A stretch of 64,000 nucleotides of DNA from Guptibacillus spartinae. Its GTDB lineage: Bacteria > Bacillota > Bacilli > Bacillales > Guptibacillaceae. The notes under the pieces are model-generated. The model was given only the letters and a program-made list of their open reading frames with translations, did no database searches and was not told where the DNA came from. The position numbers and the translations under genes are program-made. Below, piece by piece: positions 1 to 8,382 of this stretch (positions within the stretch are counted from its first letter, which is position 1; the number at the start of each line of letters is the position of its first letter). The stretch is taken from NCBI RefSeq assembly GCF_028610625.1, contig NZ_JAQQWU010000005.1:62001-126000 (forward strand). Direction: 5' to 3'.

Positions 1-200
1 TTTCTATTTGGCAATGAATTTCTAAAACTGATGATTACCTGCTTGTAACTCTCGCTTACTGCGCCAATTCATCCGCAAGTAGCTGTTGAACCGTCATTTG
101 TTGGAAAAACCCTGAATTTAGTAGCGAACTAGAATGAGTCTAACGTCCTCAGTAGTTAAGAGGACTTTACTCCCCCCTTCATCCAAGAGAACCACCCCAC

Positions 201-240
201 AAAAAAACCGGACTTCGCTTAACAATGCGAAGTCCGGATT
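201..240 (-). terminator. Rho-independent terminator of aspA
   Basis: An 11-bp perfect stem (CCGGACTTCGC at 208-218 with its complement at 227-237) and an 8-nt loop are followed on the minus strand by a run of T. It starts 5 nt beyond the aspA stop codon, so it ends the aspA transcript. Confidence 0.9.
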
Positions 241-245
241 TATAC

Positions 246-1676
<1,431 letters not shown>

Positions 1677-1770
1677 GATCACTTCTCCTTCTGCTTCTTC
1701 GTCTTCTAGTCCATCAACTTGTCATGATAAATCACCTTTACCACGCATTTCAAATGAGTGAACCGCTCTT

Positions 1771-1821
1771 TATTGGCTAAACTCCCACTATATTGGCCAC
1801 AATCTTATTTTATTGGCTAAC
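1771..1821. repeat. 20-bp-phased array, three TATTGGCTAA units
   Basis: TATTGGCTAA starts at 1771, TATTGGCCAC at 1791 and TATTGGCTAA at 1811: exact 20-bp spacing, with unconserved AT-rich DNA between. The array ends about 20 bp upstream of the -35 box of the promoter for the gene at 1921. A larger array of the same core is at 58024-58114. Confidence 0.75.
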
Positions 1822-1841
1822 AAGAATGATTCTAACACGTA

Positions 1842-1871
1842 TTGAAAAAAATAGCTTAACCCCCACATAAT
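1842..1871 (+). promoter_or_regulatory. Predicted sigma-A promoter of the 79-residue gene
   Basis: TTGAAA (1842-1847), an 18-bp spacer and CATAAT (1866-1871) resemble a vegetative promoter, 50 nt upstream of the ATG at 1921. The 20-bp-phased array sits directly upstream. Confidence 0.5.
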
Positions 1872-1920
1872 TCGGGTAACAATAGGAGAAGTGCTTATTC
1901 GAATTAGAGGAGGTTAAGTC

Positions 1921-2160
1921 ATGGAAGCTCGTGAACGAGTTCAAGAATGGATTCACTCAACATTTGATATCGAACATGTGACGCTTCAGCGTGACGATTC
2001 GGTTCCATATGGCCAACGTGTGTGTTCTAAAACTGAAAATGATTATGCGATCGTTTTTTTCGATGAACGATCCGATCAAGTGATGTGTTCGTTTAAAGAG
2101 ATGGAACCATTATGCTTTCGTATCGATCCATTTATCGAACATGCCGATATTCGCCAATGA
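1921..2160 (+). CDS. Conserved-looking small protein, function unknown
   Basis: A 79-residue acidic soluble protein with no signal peptide or membrane segment and two cysteines. I do not recognise the family. It is supported as a gene by a strong ribosome binding site (GAGGAGG, 8 nt before ATG), a plausible promoter at 1842-1871 and codon use like its neighbours. It is transcribed alone, converging on the YheC/YheD gene at 2286. The stretch between the two stops has a 10-bp inverted repeat (2197-2206 with 2250-2259) separated by a 43-nt loop, which may act as a weak terminator. Confidence 0.7.
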   Translation: MEARERVQEWIHSTFDIEHVTLQRDDSVPYGQRVCSKTENDYAIVFFDERSDQVMCSFKEMEPLCFRIDPFIEHADIRQ

Positions 2161-2285
2161 ATAAGGCTTATCATAAACAAACAATAAAAGATGAACAGCT
2201 ATCCTTTTGCCTCTGTTTTGTAAAGTTGAACGAACGATTGGTCTAGCATAAGGATAGCTTTCTAACCCCTTCCTTCTCCTACCTG

Positions 2286-3647
2286 CTAATACGTCCCTTC
2301 TCCAAACCGCTTCCCCTTATACTGAAAACCACTCAATTTCCGTGCATACATCATATTATTAAAGCGACATTGATAAAAGGCGAGACGATCCTTTGCCATA
2401 AGGGCAATATACGGATCGGGATTTTGATGATTTACTTCAATGATCGTAAGGTGACCATTTTCATCTAATCCAAGATCTACGCCAATGTTGCCTAGTTGAT
2501 AGCCCTGCTTTTCTAACGACTGAATCACATTTATCACCATCCGCTCCATTGCCCGCTCCATTCGATGAACCTCTAAATCACTCAGCTTCCACACTTCTTT
2601 TAATGTTTTGCGTGCAAGTTCTGTATGGCCGCCAGCAGTAATGTTACTGACGATGTGTCCGGTCGCTCCGTACCGAGCGTAAATGCCGGGAACCTCCCAC
2701 TGTCCTTTATAATTTTTCGAGGCCATGACGCGAAAATCAATCACGCTCTGGTGAGACTTTTTTAGTGGAATGGTTTCTTGAATGATAAAGGCATTTGAAA
2801 TTAAGTGCTGTTCCAGAAAATGGCCCATTTCCTTCATATGAGAGAACACTGCGCGCTTTTCTTCATATTTCACTGTAAGTTCCGTTCCGCTTTTCACCAC
2901 GTTGAAAATTCGTTTCCCTAGGCGTCCATGAAGCGGTTTAATGTAAATGTTGCCATGTTTTGCCAGCATGTCGTATAGATCCGTATTGTTTTGATAGATC
3001 GCCGTTTCGGGCAAATACGCCTTCCATTCCGGAAGAAGCATCTGATGCATTTCCCACTTTGAAAAGTGAGGATAGTTGAACACTTTCTTTCCTAACAAGG
3101 ATTGAAAATTCCTCATATGTTGATGAAAAGCGTCAGAAGAAGATGTTAGGCTCGGCTCCGCGATCGACATGACCACTCCAGGGAAGGGGAAGGTTTTTTG
3201 ATCCCACGACTTGCTTTCTGAATTATAAAGAAACCCATCAATCATTTGCTTCTCCTCATCGATTCCTTCAACTGAAAAAATCACAATCGTGCCGCCGATG
3301 TACGGATATCCTTTAACAAAGCTTTTATATGTGCTGATCATTTCCGCTAGTTTTCGATTCGTCAATTCGCATAGAATGCCAATGTAAGGGCCAAATACGA
3401 TCTTGTCCCCCTGAATCACAAGGTCAAACGAAGATGTGAGAGGAAGCCCAAGCTGTTGCATGACATTTGTTGATAAGTAAACCGTATCGTTTTTAATCGT
3501 GTTCGCATGGTGAATGGTCACTTCTGTATTCTTAATGCCGTATTGCAGGTTTATTCTTTTCAATGAAGGCCGATCAAGTCTGCGAAAAAACGAACTTGAA
3601 ACAACCATCACCTGGTCTTTTTCATCGTATGATTTGACTACATACAT
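2286..3647 (-). CDS. YheC/YheD-family ATP-grasp protein (spore coat-associated)
   Basis: A 453-residue protein of the YheC/YheD family, whose B. subtilis members are described as endospore coat-associated and which carries an ATP-grasp ligase fold in the C-terminal half. Visible marks are the ATP-binding strand-loop IYIKPLHGRLGKRI (near residue 235), the IQETIPL strand, and the metal-binding end GVDLGLDENGHLTIIEVN (near 400). The N-terminal 150 residues are the variable family-specific part. ATP-grasp enzymes join a carboxylate to an amine or thiol; the substrate here is unknown. The start ATG follows GGGGGTAGTAGG. It diverges from the MurF-like gene at 3812, with 164 bp between starts. A second family member is at 5212. 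The ligase activity is inferred from the fold alone. Confidence 0.85.
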   Translation of the reverse strand: MYVVKSYDEKDQVMVVSSSFFRRLDRPSLKRINLQYGIKNTEVTIHHANTIKNDTVYLSTNVMQQLGLPLTSSFDLVIQGDKIVFGPYIGILCELTNRKLAEMISTYKSFVKGYPYIGGTIVIFSVEGIDEEKQMIDGFLYNSESKSWDQKTFPFPGVVMSIAEPSLTSSSDAFHQHMRNFQSLLGKKVFNYPHFSKWEMHQMLLPEWKAYLPETAIYQNNTDLYDMLAKHGNIYIKPLHGRLGKRIFNVVKSGTELTVKYEEKRAVFSHMKEMGHFLEQHLISNAFIIQETIPLKKSHQSVIDFRVMASKNYKGQWEVPGIYARYGATGHIVSNITAGGHTELARKTLKEVWKLSDLEVHRMERAMERMVINVIQSLEKQGYQLGNIGVDLGLDENGHLTIIEVNHQNPDPYIALMAKDRLAFYQCRFNNMMYARKLSGFQYKGKRFGEGTY

Positions 3648-3811
3648 CCTACTACCCCCGCTTCATTTTCACTATGTGGCAAGCTCCTAAATTAGTATAT
3701 GCTCGTCATCGAAAAGAGAGATATGCTTCTTCTAAGTTGATCGATTAGCCCGTACCTCTCTCTCTTAATCGAATAAGCTATATAGAAGTCTATTAAGAGA
3801 GTAGGTGTCTG

Positions 3812-5206
3812 ATGAAAAACCTCCCACTAAGCGTGATCATTCGTGTCCTTGAGGGAAGGGTTCTTTCTGGTAGTGTGACGAAGACCATCAAGAACGCAGC
3901 AAAATATGGCGAGCACCTTATTACGGATGAATCGCTTGTCTTCCTATTAAAGAAAAAAGCATCTTTGCCATTACCAGCAAACGTGCGCAATATCACCGTC
4001 GTTACCTCCAATCCAAAAGCTCTGAAACAGGTGCGAGACGATGTAACCGTCATTTATGTAGAGAATGCGAGAAAAGCCTATTATCGCTTTGTTTCATATT
4101 ACCGCAGCTTGTTCAATCTTCCTGTGATTGGCGTAACGGGGACATGTGGAAAAACAACCACAAAAGAAATGATCGCCTGGATTCTATCAGAAAAACAACA
4201 AGTGGTTCGAACGAAATTAAGTCATAACGGCTTAGCAAGAAACCTTGACTATTTACTAGAAATAGATGACAGCACGGACAGCGCCGTCTTTGAAATGGGG
4301 GTATCCGGGCCAAACCAGCTCCTCTATTCTGCCCATTACTTCCGTCCACAAATTGGCATCATCACTGCCATTGGTACCGATCATATCGAAGGGTTTCGAA
4401 GTCAGGATGCGTATATAGCTGAAAAGGCTAAAATGCTGACAGCCGTCGGGAAAAAAGGGACCGTTCTGTTAAATCGTGATGACGAAACGGTTCGAAATCT
4501 GGATTTACGTGAATTTACAGGAAAAGTCCTTTATTATGGGCAACATTCAACCGCTCACTACCGCGCTCATTCTATCTCATTTAACCTTAAGAAAAATGGC
4601 ATGGATTTTACACTCGTTTGCCCTGAAGGAGAATATGCCGCCTTTGTTCCAGGCTTCGGCACACATAACGTATCAAATGCGCTTGCTGCGCTCGGGGCGG
4701 CCTCTCTTGTCGGCGTGAAAATGACGGATGCGATTCGTCGCTTAAGATCCTTCGAACATGTGAAAAGTCATCTCCAATTTCATCAAGGTCGAAAAGGGAG
4801 CTTGCTTATTGATGATACATGGAACACAAATCCAACTTCCATTGAAGCCGCATTAGAAGTGCTCGCTGAAACAGCGGAAGGAAGAAAAACGGTCGCCGTC
4901 ATTGGAGAAATTGAAGAGCTTGGCGCTTATTCTGAGCAGGAGCATCGTAAGGTTGGGGCCCTTGTTGCGAAGAAGAACGTTGATGTTCTCATTGCGGTTG
5001 GAAAAGAGGCGTCGCCGATTTGTAAGGAAGCCGCAAAGGGCGGACTCCATCCATCCGCTATCCATCACGTAAATACGCAGGCTGAGCTTCTTACCTTATT
5101 AAATCAGCTTGCCTCCCCACGTACCTCGATTCTTTTGAAAACCTCGATGCGAAGATCCTTCAGCAATACCCTACAGGCACTTGTCGAAAAACCAAAAAAA
5201 GACTGA
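3812..5206 (+). CDS. MurF-like Mur ligase paralogue
   Basis: A 464-residue Mur ligase. The P-loop GVTGTCGKTTT is at 107-117, the EMGVSG and IGTDHIEGF blocks follow, a lysine in AEKAKML fits the carbamylated lysine position, and DDTWNTNPTS (near 335) matches the MurF-type DD-x-N-NP motif. MurF normally adds D-Ala-D-Ala to the UDP-MurNAc-tripeptide in the cytoplasm. This copy lies away from the dcw cluster, between two YheC/YheD ATP-grasp genes and near a divergent MurE-like paralogue, so I infer a paralogue with its own substrate, possibly in spore envelope chemistry. Its N-terminal domain is short and unlike housekeeping MurF. The stop codon lies inside a terminator shared with the convergent gene at 5212. 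It could still be a redundant MurF. Confidence 0.85.
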   Translation: MKNLPLSVIIRVLEGRVLSGSVTKTIKNAAKYGEHLITDESLVFLLKKKASLPLPANVRNITVVTSNPKALKQVRDDVTVIYVENARKAYYRFVSYYRSLFNLPVIGVTGTCGKTTTKEMIAWILSEKQQVVRTKLSHNGLARNLDYLLEIDDSTDSAVFEMGVSGPNQLLYSAHYFRPQIGIITAIGTDHIEGFRSQDAYIAEKAKMLTAVGKKGTVLLNRDDETVRNLDLREFTGKVLYYGQHSTAHYRAHSISFNLKKNGMDFTLVCPEGEYAAFVPGFGTHNVSNALAALGAASLVGVKMTDAIRRLRSFEHVKSHLQFHQGRKGSLLIDDTWNTNPTSIEAALEVLAETAEGRKTVAVIGEIEELGAYSEQEHRKVGALVAKKNVDVLIAVGKEASPICKEAAKGGLHPSAIHHVNTQAELLTLLNQLASPRTSILLKTSMRRSFSNTLQALVEKPKKD

Positions 5207-5223
5207 TCCGATCAGTCTTTTTT
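5194..5223. terminator. Bidirectional terminator overlapping two stop codons
   Basis: GACTGAT (5201-5207) and ATCAGTC (5211-5217) form a hairpin flanked by seven A and six T residues, so it can work on both strands. The TGA of the MurF-like gene (5204-5206) and the TGA of the convergent YheC/YheD gene (5212-5214) both lie inside the stem. Confidence 0.9.
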
Positions 5224-6309
5224 CCTGTCCATTAAATACTTGCCATACTGAATGGGTGTCCGAAATACGGATTCCCACTTCTCATGAAGAATCTGACCGT
5301 CTTGAAATAAGCCGCCTACATAGTCGGAAATAAAATTACACTCAATAAAATACGGTTTCCCTTCTTTTGTTAAGCCAATGTCAAACCCGAGATCAGCAAG
5401 ATGAGGAAAATGACGATCTAGAATCCTAGCAGTTTCAAGGGCTAAGCGGTGAAGGTTGTTGACAAGTGTGGCATACGAAATGGTTGGGTGCGAGATCTTA
5501 GCAACCTCTTCAAAGGTATACGTCTTCCCACCCTGTGCACCGTTCGTTAAAAAATCTCCCCCATTCGCCACCTTGCACATCATTCCAGATACCTGAAATT
5601 CTCCCACCTCATTTTTTTGCGTCGCCACGCGCAAATCAAATGGATGCCCTTTGTAATCCGCTAGTGGAATCATTTCCTGTATCATATACGTCTGGCTCTG
5701 TACGCGACTCACCAAAACCGGCGGTAGCTTCGATTTAACCTCAACTTGCTTAAGCTCCCCGTTTTTTGTTTTATAAGAAAGAAGCCAACCTGCCTTTCGA
5801 CGTTCCATTTTCATGGCGCCCATCCCAAATTCCCCGTAGCTTTTTTTCAAAATCAGTTGATTGTACCGAGATGCCATTTGGTTTAAGTTCGCAATTGAAA
5901 ACAGCTCAGTGTGGGGCAAATGTGGGGCAACACTCGCATATGGAAGCAAAATCTCATGCACCTTATGCTTCTCCACATCGTAATTCGGAACGTTGTAAAC
6001 CTGATACCCTTCCTTCATTAACGCCTTTATATGCGCTCGATAAACTGGCAAATGATCGAGCACACGTGAATAAATCACTTTCGGTGCCGGTACTTCTTTT
6101 AATTGAAACGTGTCTTCTTCATACACATAAGCTGACACCATCTCGTTCCCTGGCTTCACATCAAAGAAACGAAAATAGCATAGCAGGAGACCACGCTCTC
6201 TCGCAGCCCTCTCCCAAATCAGAAACATGCTCCGCGTACCACCTTCGAGTCCTGGCATTGCTTCGTACGTACTTTTTGGAAGAATAATACCTAAATAACG
6301 ATTGCTCAC
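5212..6309 (-). CDS. YheC/YheD-family ATP-grasp protein, second copy
   Basis: A 365-residue ATP-grasp protein of the YheC/YheD family. ATP-grasp marks are LILKKSYGEFGMGAM (near residue 172), the strand IQEMIPLADYKGHPFDLRV and the end DLGFDIGLTKEGKPYFIECN. The last motif reads FIECNFISDYVGG instead of the more usual IEVN-P, so the active-site end is divergent. I chose the GTG at 6309 because GGGGGAAG lies 6-8 nt upstream and the product then begins SNRYLGIILPKSTYEA, the family-like start. The ATG at 6381 that would give a longer frame sits in the T-run of the upstream gene's terminator and codes through a GTGCCTGGTCG repeat. Its partners are the MurE-like gene just upstream and the MurF-like gene converging on it. 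Confidence 0.85.
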   Translation of the reverse strand: MSNRYLGIILPKSTYEAMPGLEGGTRSMFLIWERAARERGLLLCYFRFFDVKPGNEMVSAYVYEEDTFQLKEVPAPKVIYSRVLDHLPVYRAHIKALMKEGYQVYNVPNYDVEKHKVHEILLPYASVAPHLPHTELFSIANLNQMASRYNQLILKKSYGEFGMGAMKMERRKAGWLLSYKTKNGELKQVEVKSKLPPVLVSRVQSQTYMIQEMIPLADYKGHPFDLRVATQKNEVGEFQVSGMMCKVANGGDFLTNGAQGGKTYTFEEVAKISHPTISYATLVNNLHRLALETARILDRHFPHLADLGFDIGLTKEGKPYFIECNFISDYVGGLFQDGQILHEKWESVFRTPIQYGKYLMDRKKD

Positions 6310-6357
6310 AAGGATCTTCCCCCTTCCCCTTACTATATTATGGAAAGGGGGAGTCAC

Positions 6358-6368
6358 GTGCCTGGTCG
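6358..6368 (-). repeat. GTGCCTGGTCG element upstream of the YheC/YheD start
   Basis: One of a family of short elements (others at 13174, 15414, 17861 and 39062). On the minus strand it reads CGACCAGGCAC and lies about 50 nt before the chosen GTG start of the gene at 5212. Confidence 0.5.
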
Positions 6369-6382
6369 CATGATTTTGCATT

Positions 6383-6437
6383 TAAAAAAGCCTGTTCTCC
6401 AACATCCGCTAAAATGGAAGGAGGAACAAGCTTTTTC
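6383..6437 (-). terminator. Terminator of the MurE-like gene
   Basis: AAGCCTGTTC (6388-6397) pairs with GAACAAGCTT (6424-6433), extended by CTCC/GGAG, and on the minus strand is followed by six T. It separates the MurE-like gene from the downstream YheC/YheD gene, which therefore probably has its own promoter. Confidence 0.75.
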
Positions 6438-6445
6438 TATTATTG

Positions 6446-7960
6446 TTAGCAGGGCTCTTTCATTTGGAAAAGATCCATTGACCCGTTCTCGAAATAATCT
6501 TCAATAACGGCAAGTTCAGAATAGGGCACTCGCTCATCCCCGATGATCTGATAGCCCCCAAACCCGATTCCTGTGAGAAGAACCACATCACCAGGCTCTG
6601 CTAGATCGAAAGCGTGGTGGATGCCTTCTTCTCGGTGTAAGCGTGAATGAATATGTGAGGCAGATGGATTTTTGAATCCTTTCAGCACATCATTCACCAC
6701 CTCTTGACGATTGGTATGTCCAGGCTGGTCGACGCTAACCACAATTTCATCCGCCTTCCCCTCCACAACTTGAGCCATTAAAGGGCGCTTCGCCGGATCT
6801 CGTAAACCAATCCCGGTAATCATCACAATCAACTTTCGATAAGGTACATCGCGAACAGCATCTAGTACATTCACTAGGGCATCCGGTGTATGCGCATAGT
6901 CAAGCACGATCTGATAAGGGGCTTCATTTTCAACAATTTGAAAACGACCTTCAGGTGCTTTGATACTAATAATGACGGACAAAACATCCTCGATCGAATA
7001 GCCCATTTGATAGCATGTACCAATCGCCGCGAGAAGATTGGCAACGTTATAGTCTCCTACGATAGGAGCGTCAACTAAATGATTCTCCCCAAAGACAGAA
7101 AGGATAAACGAAGTGCCATTAGAGGAGGTTTGAATCGCTTTCGCCTGTATGTCCCCCACTCCTGCAGTACCGTACGTTATTAGCGATCCGCGAAAACGAT
7201 TGATCACATCAGGGGCCATCAAAGGATCGTCAATATTCACGACAGCTCGTTTTGCCTGATCGAATAATTTTAACTTCGCTTCTTTATAGGCCTCCATCGT
7301 GCCATGGAACTCCAAATGCTCAGGGGTTAAATTTGTATGAACGGCAACATCAAAATGAATGCCGATTAATCGTTTTTGTTCAATAGCGATCGAGGTAGAC
7401 TCAATCACCGCTGCCTTCATCTCCCGCTCTCGAAAGTAAGCAAGAACACGATGAATGTCAGGGGCTTCCGGTGTGGTTGGAACGGTTTGTTTAAAAGTCG
7501 TTTTCTTCTCGTCATCCCAAATCCCAGCTGTTCCCATACACCCTGTTCGCAAGGAAAGTGCGTTAAGAAGAGAGTAGGTAAAGGAGGAAACGGTTGTTTT
7601 CCCGTTCGTGCCGGTTACACCAATTGTGGCTAACGCTTCAGATGGAGAATCATAGACGATTTTCGCGAGATGAGCTAATGCTTCTCGACTATCCTTCACA
7701 CAAATGAAACTTATCGATGGAAATGCCATCGCGTGCGTTTCTAACAATCTTTCATTTGTCCCTACAATTATGGTGGCTCCAAGCTGGATTGCATCTTCTA
7801 TAAAAAGGTGACCATCAAATTTCTCACCAGTTACACAAACAAAGGCTGCCGCTTCTTCGACGTCACGAGAATCATACACCACAGACATCATGTGCTGACG
7901 GGAAGGTCCGAAATAATGGCCACTTAAGAGAGTTTCAATTACATATTCGTTGTTGTTCAT
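6446..7960 (-). CDS. MurE-like Mur ligase paralogue with altered amino-acid site
   Basis: A 504-residue protein with full MurE architecture: N-terminal substrate domain (VVYDSRDV near 27), P-loop GVTGTNGKTT at 114-123, the EHLEFHG block, the lysine of YKEAKLKLF expected to be carbamylated, DYAHTPDAL and RDPAKRPLM. The adenylation machinery therefore looks intact. The sites that recognise diaminopimelate differ: the DNPR motif of DAP-type MurE is replaced by DQPGHTNRQ (near 410), and the C-terminal GKGHE is GIGFGG (near 470). By family knowledge, those changes argue against adding meso-DAP to UDP-MurNAc-dipeptide. It sits with a MurF-like gene and two ATP-grasp genes, so I infer a dedicated ligase for another amino acid or acceptor. 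Its ribosome binding site is AAGGGTGG. Confidence 0.85.
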   Translation of the reverse strand: MNNNEYVIETLLSGHYFGPSRQHMMSVVYDSRDVEEAAAFVCVTGEKFDGHLFIEDAIQLGATIIVGTNERLLETHAMAFPSISFICVKDSREALAHLAKIVYDSPSEALATIGVTGTNGKTTVSSFTYSLLNALSLRTGCMGTAGIWDDEKKTTFKQTVPTTPEAPDIHRVLAYFREREMKAAVIESTSIAIEQKRLIGIHFDVAVHTNLTPEHLEFHGTMEAYKEAKLKLFDQAKRAVVNIDDPLMAPDVINRFRGSLITYGTAGVGDIQAKAIQTSSNGTSFILSVFGENHLVDAPIVGDYNVANLLAAIGTCYQMGYSIEDVLSVIISIKAPEGRFQIVENEAPYQIVLDYAHTPDALVNVLDAVRDVPYRKLIVMITGIGLRDPAKRPLMAQVVEGKADEIVVSVDQPGHTNRQEVVNDVLKGFKNPSASHIHSRLHREEGIHHAFDLAEPGDVVLLTGIGFGGYQIIGDERVPYSELAVIEDYFENGSMDLFQMKEPC

Positions 7961-8160
7961 TTAACCACCCTTTTTATCTAAATATCGCTTTAATAAAATA
8001 AAGCGCTTTGAATAGTGGTAAATTTCCCAACATTCCCGCGTGATAAACCTTTTAAACGTGCTAAATGTGTTTTCAACTGTTTTTCTGTGAGAGATAAGGT
8101 GACATGTGCTGTTGCGACGCTATGAGCGCTACGTTCATTGAGAAGAGACATGAGAAGCCA

Positions 8161-8252
8161 TTTTCGCGGAATTAAATTGATTTTCGCGGAAATATTGTAA
8201 AAAGCGCGGAATAATCACCCATTTTCGCGGAAAAAACGAAAATATCGCGGAA
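8161..8252. repeat. 20-bp-phased array, five TTTTCGCGGAA units
   Basis: Units with a CGCGGAA core start at 8161, 8181, 8201, 8222 and 8242 (TTTTCGCGGAAT, TTTTCGCGGAAA, AAAGCGCGGAAT, TTTTCGCGGAAA, ATATCGCGGAAT). Spacings are 20, 20, 21 and 20 bp, and the intervening 9-10 bp are unrelated AT-rich sequence. The next phase position (8262) reads ATTGGCC, recalling the core of the other arrays. The array fills the gap of 422 bp between the MurE-like start and the symporter stop; otherwise that gap holds only the symporter terminator. Confidence 0.8.
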
Positions 8253-8302
8253 TTATATCGGATTGGCCGTTTGTTAATAGGTAGAGTGCAGCTAATAATG
8301 CT

Positions 8303-8340
8303 AAAAAAAAGCCCGCCACCTCAAACATGAGGGTGACGAA
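8303..8340 (-). terminator. Terminator of the symporter gene
   Basis: On the minus strand CACCCTCA, a TGTT loop and TGAGGTG form a stem extended by GC-rich pairs and followed by eight T. It lies 45 nt past the stop at 8383. Confidence 0.75.
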
Positions 8341-8382
8341 CTTCTTTTTGCACGATCAGCCGGTGAAACTGTCATGCTATCT

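Noticed and set aside
1-200. Possible coding remnants before the aspA terminator
   Set aside because: Short minus-strand frames such as KVLLTTEDVRLILVRY and MTVQQLLADELAQ exist but lack context at the window edge; I could not assign them.
2197-2259. 10-bp inverted repeat with a 43-nt loop between convergent genes
   Set aside because: The loop is too long and no T-run follows either arm closely; it may be a weak terminator but is not listed as a feature.
5766-6287. 173-residue plus-strand frame opposite the second YheC/YheD gene
   Set aside because: Composition is low-complexity and unlike a protein family; it is the shadow of the gene on the other strand.
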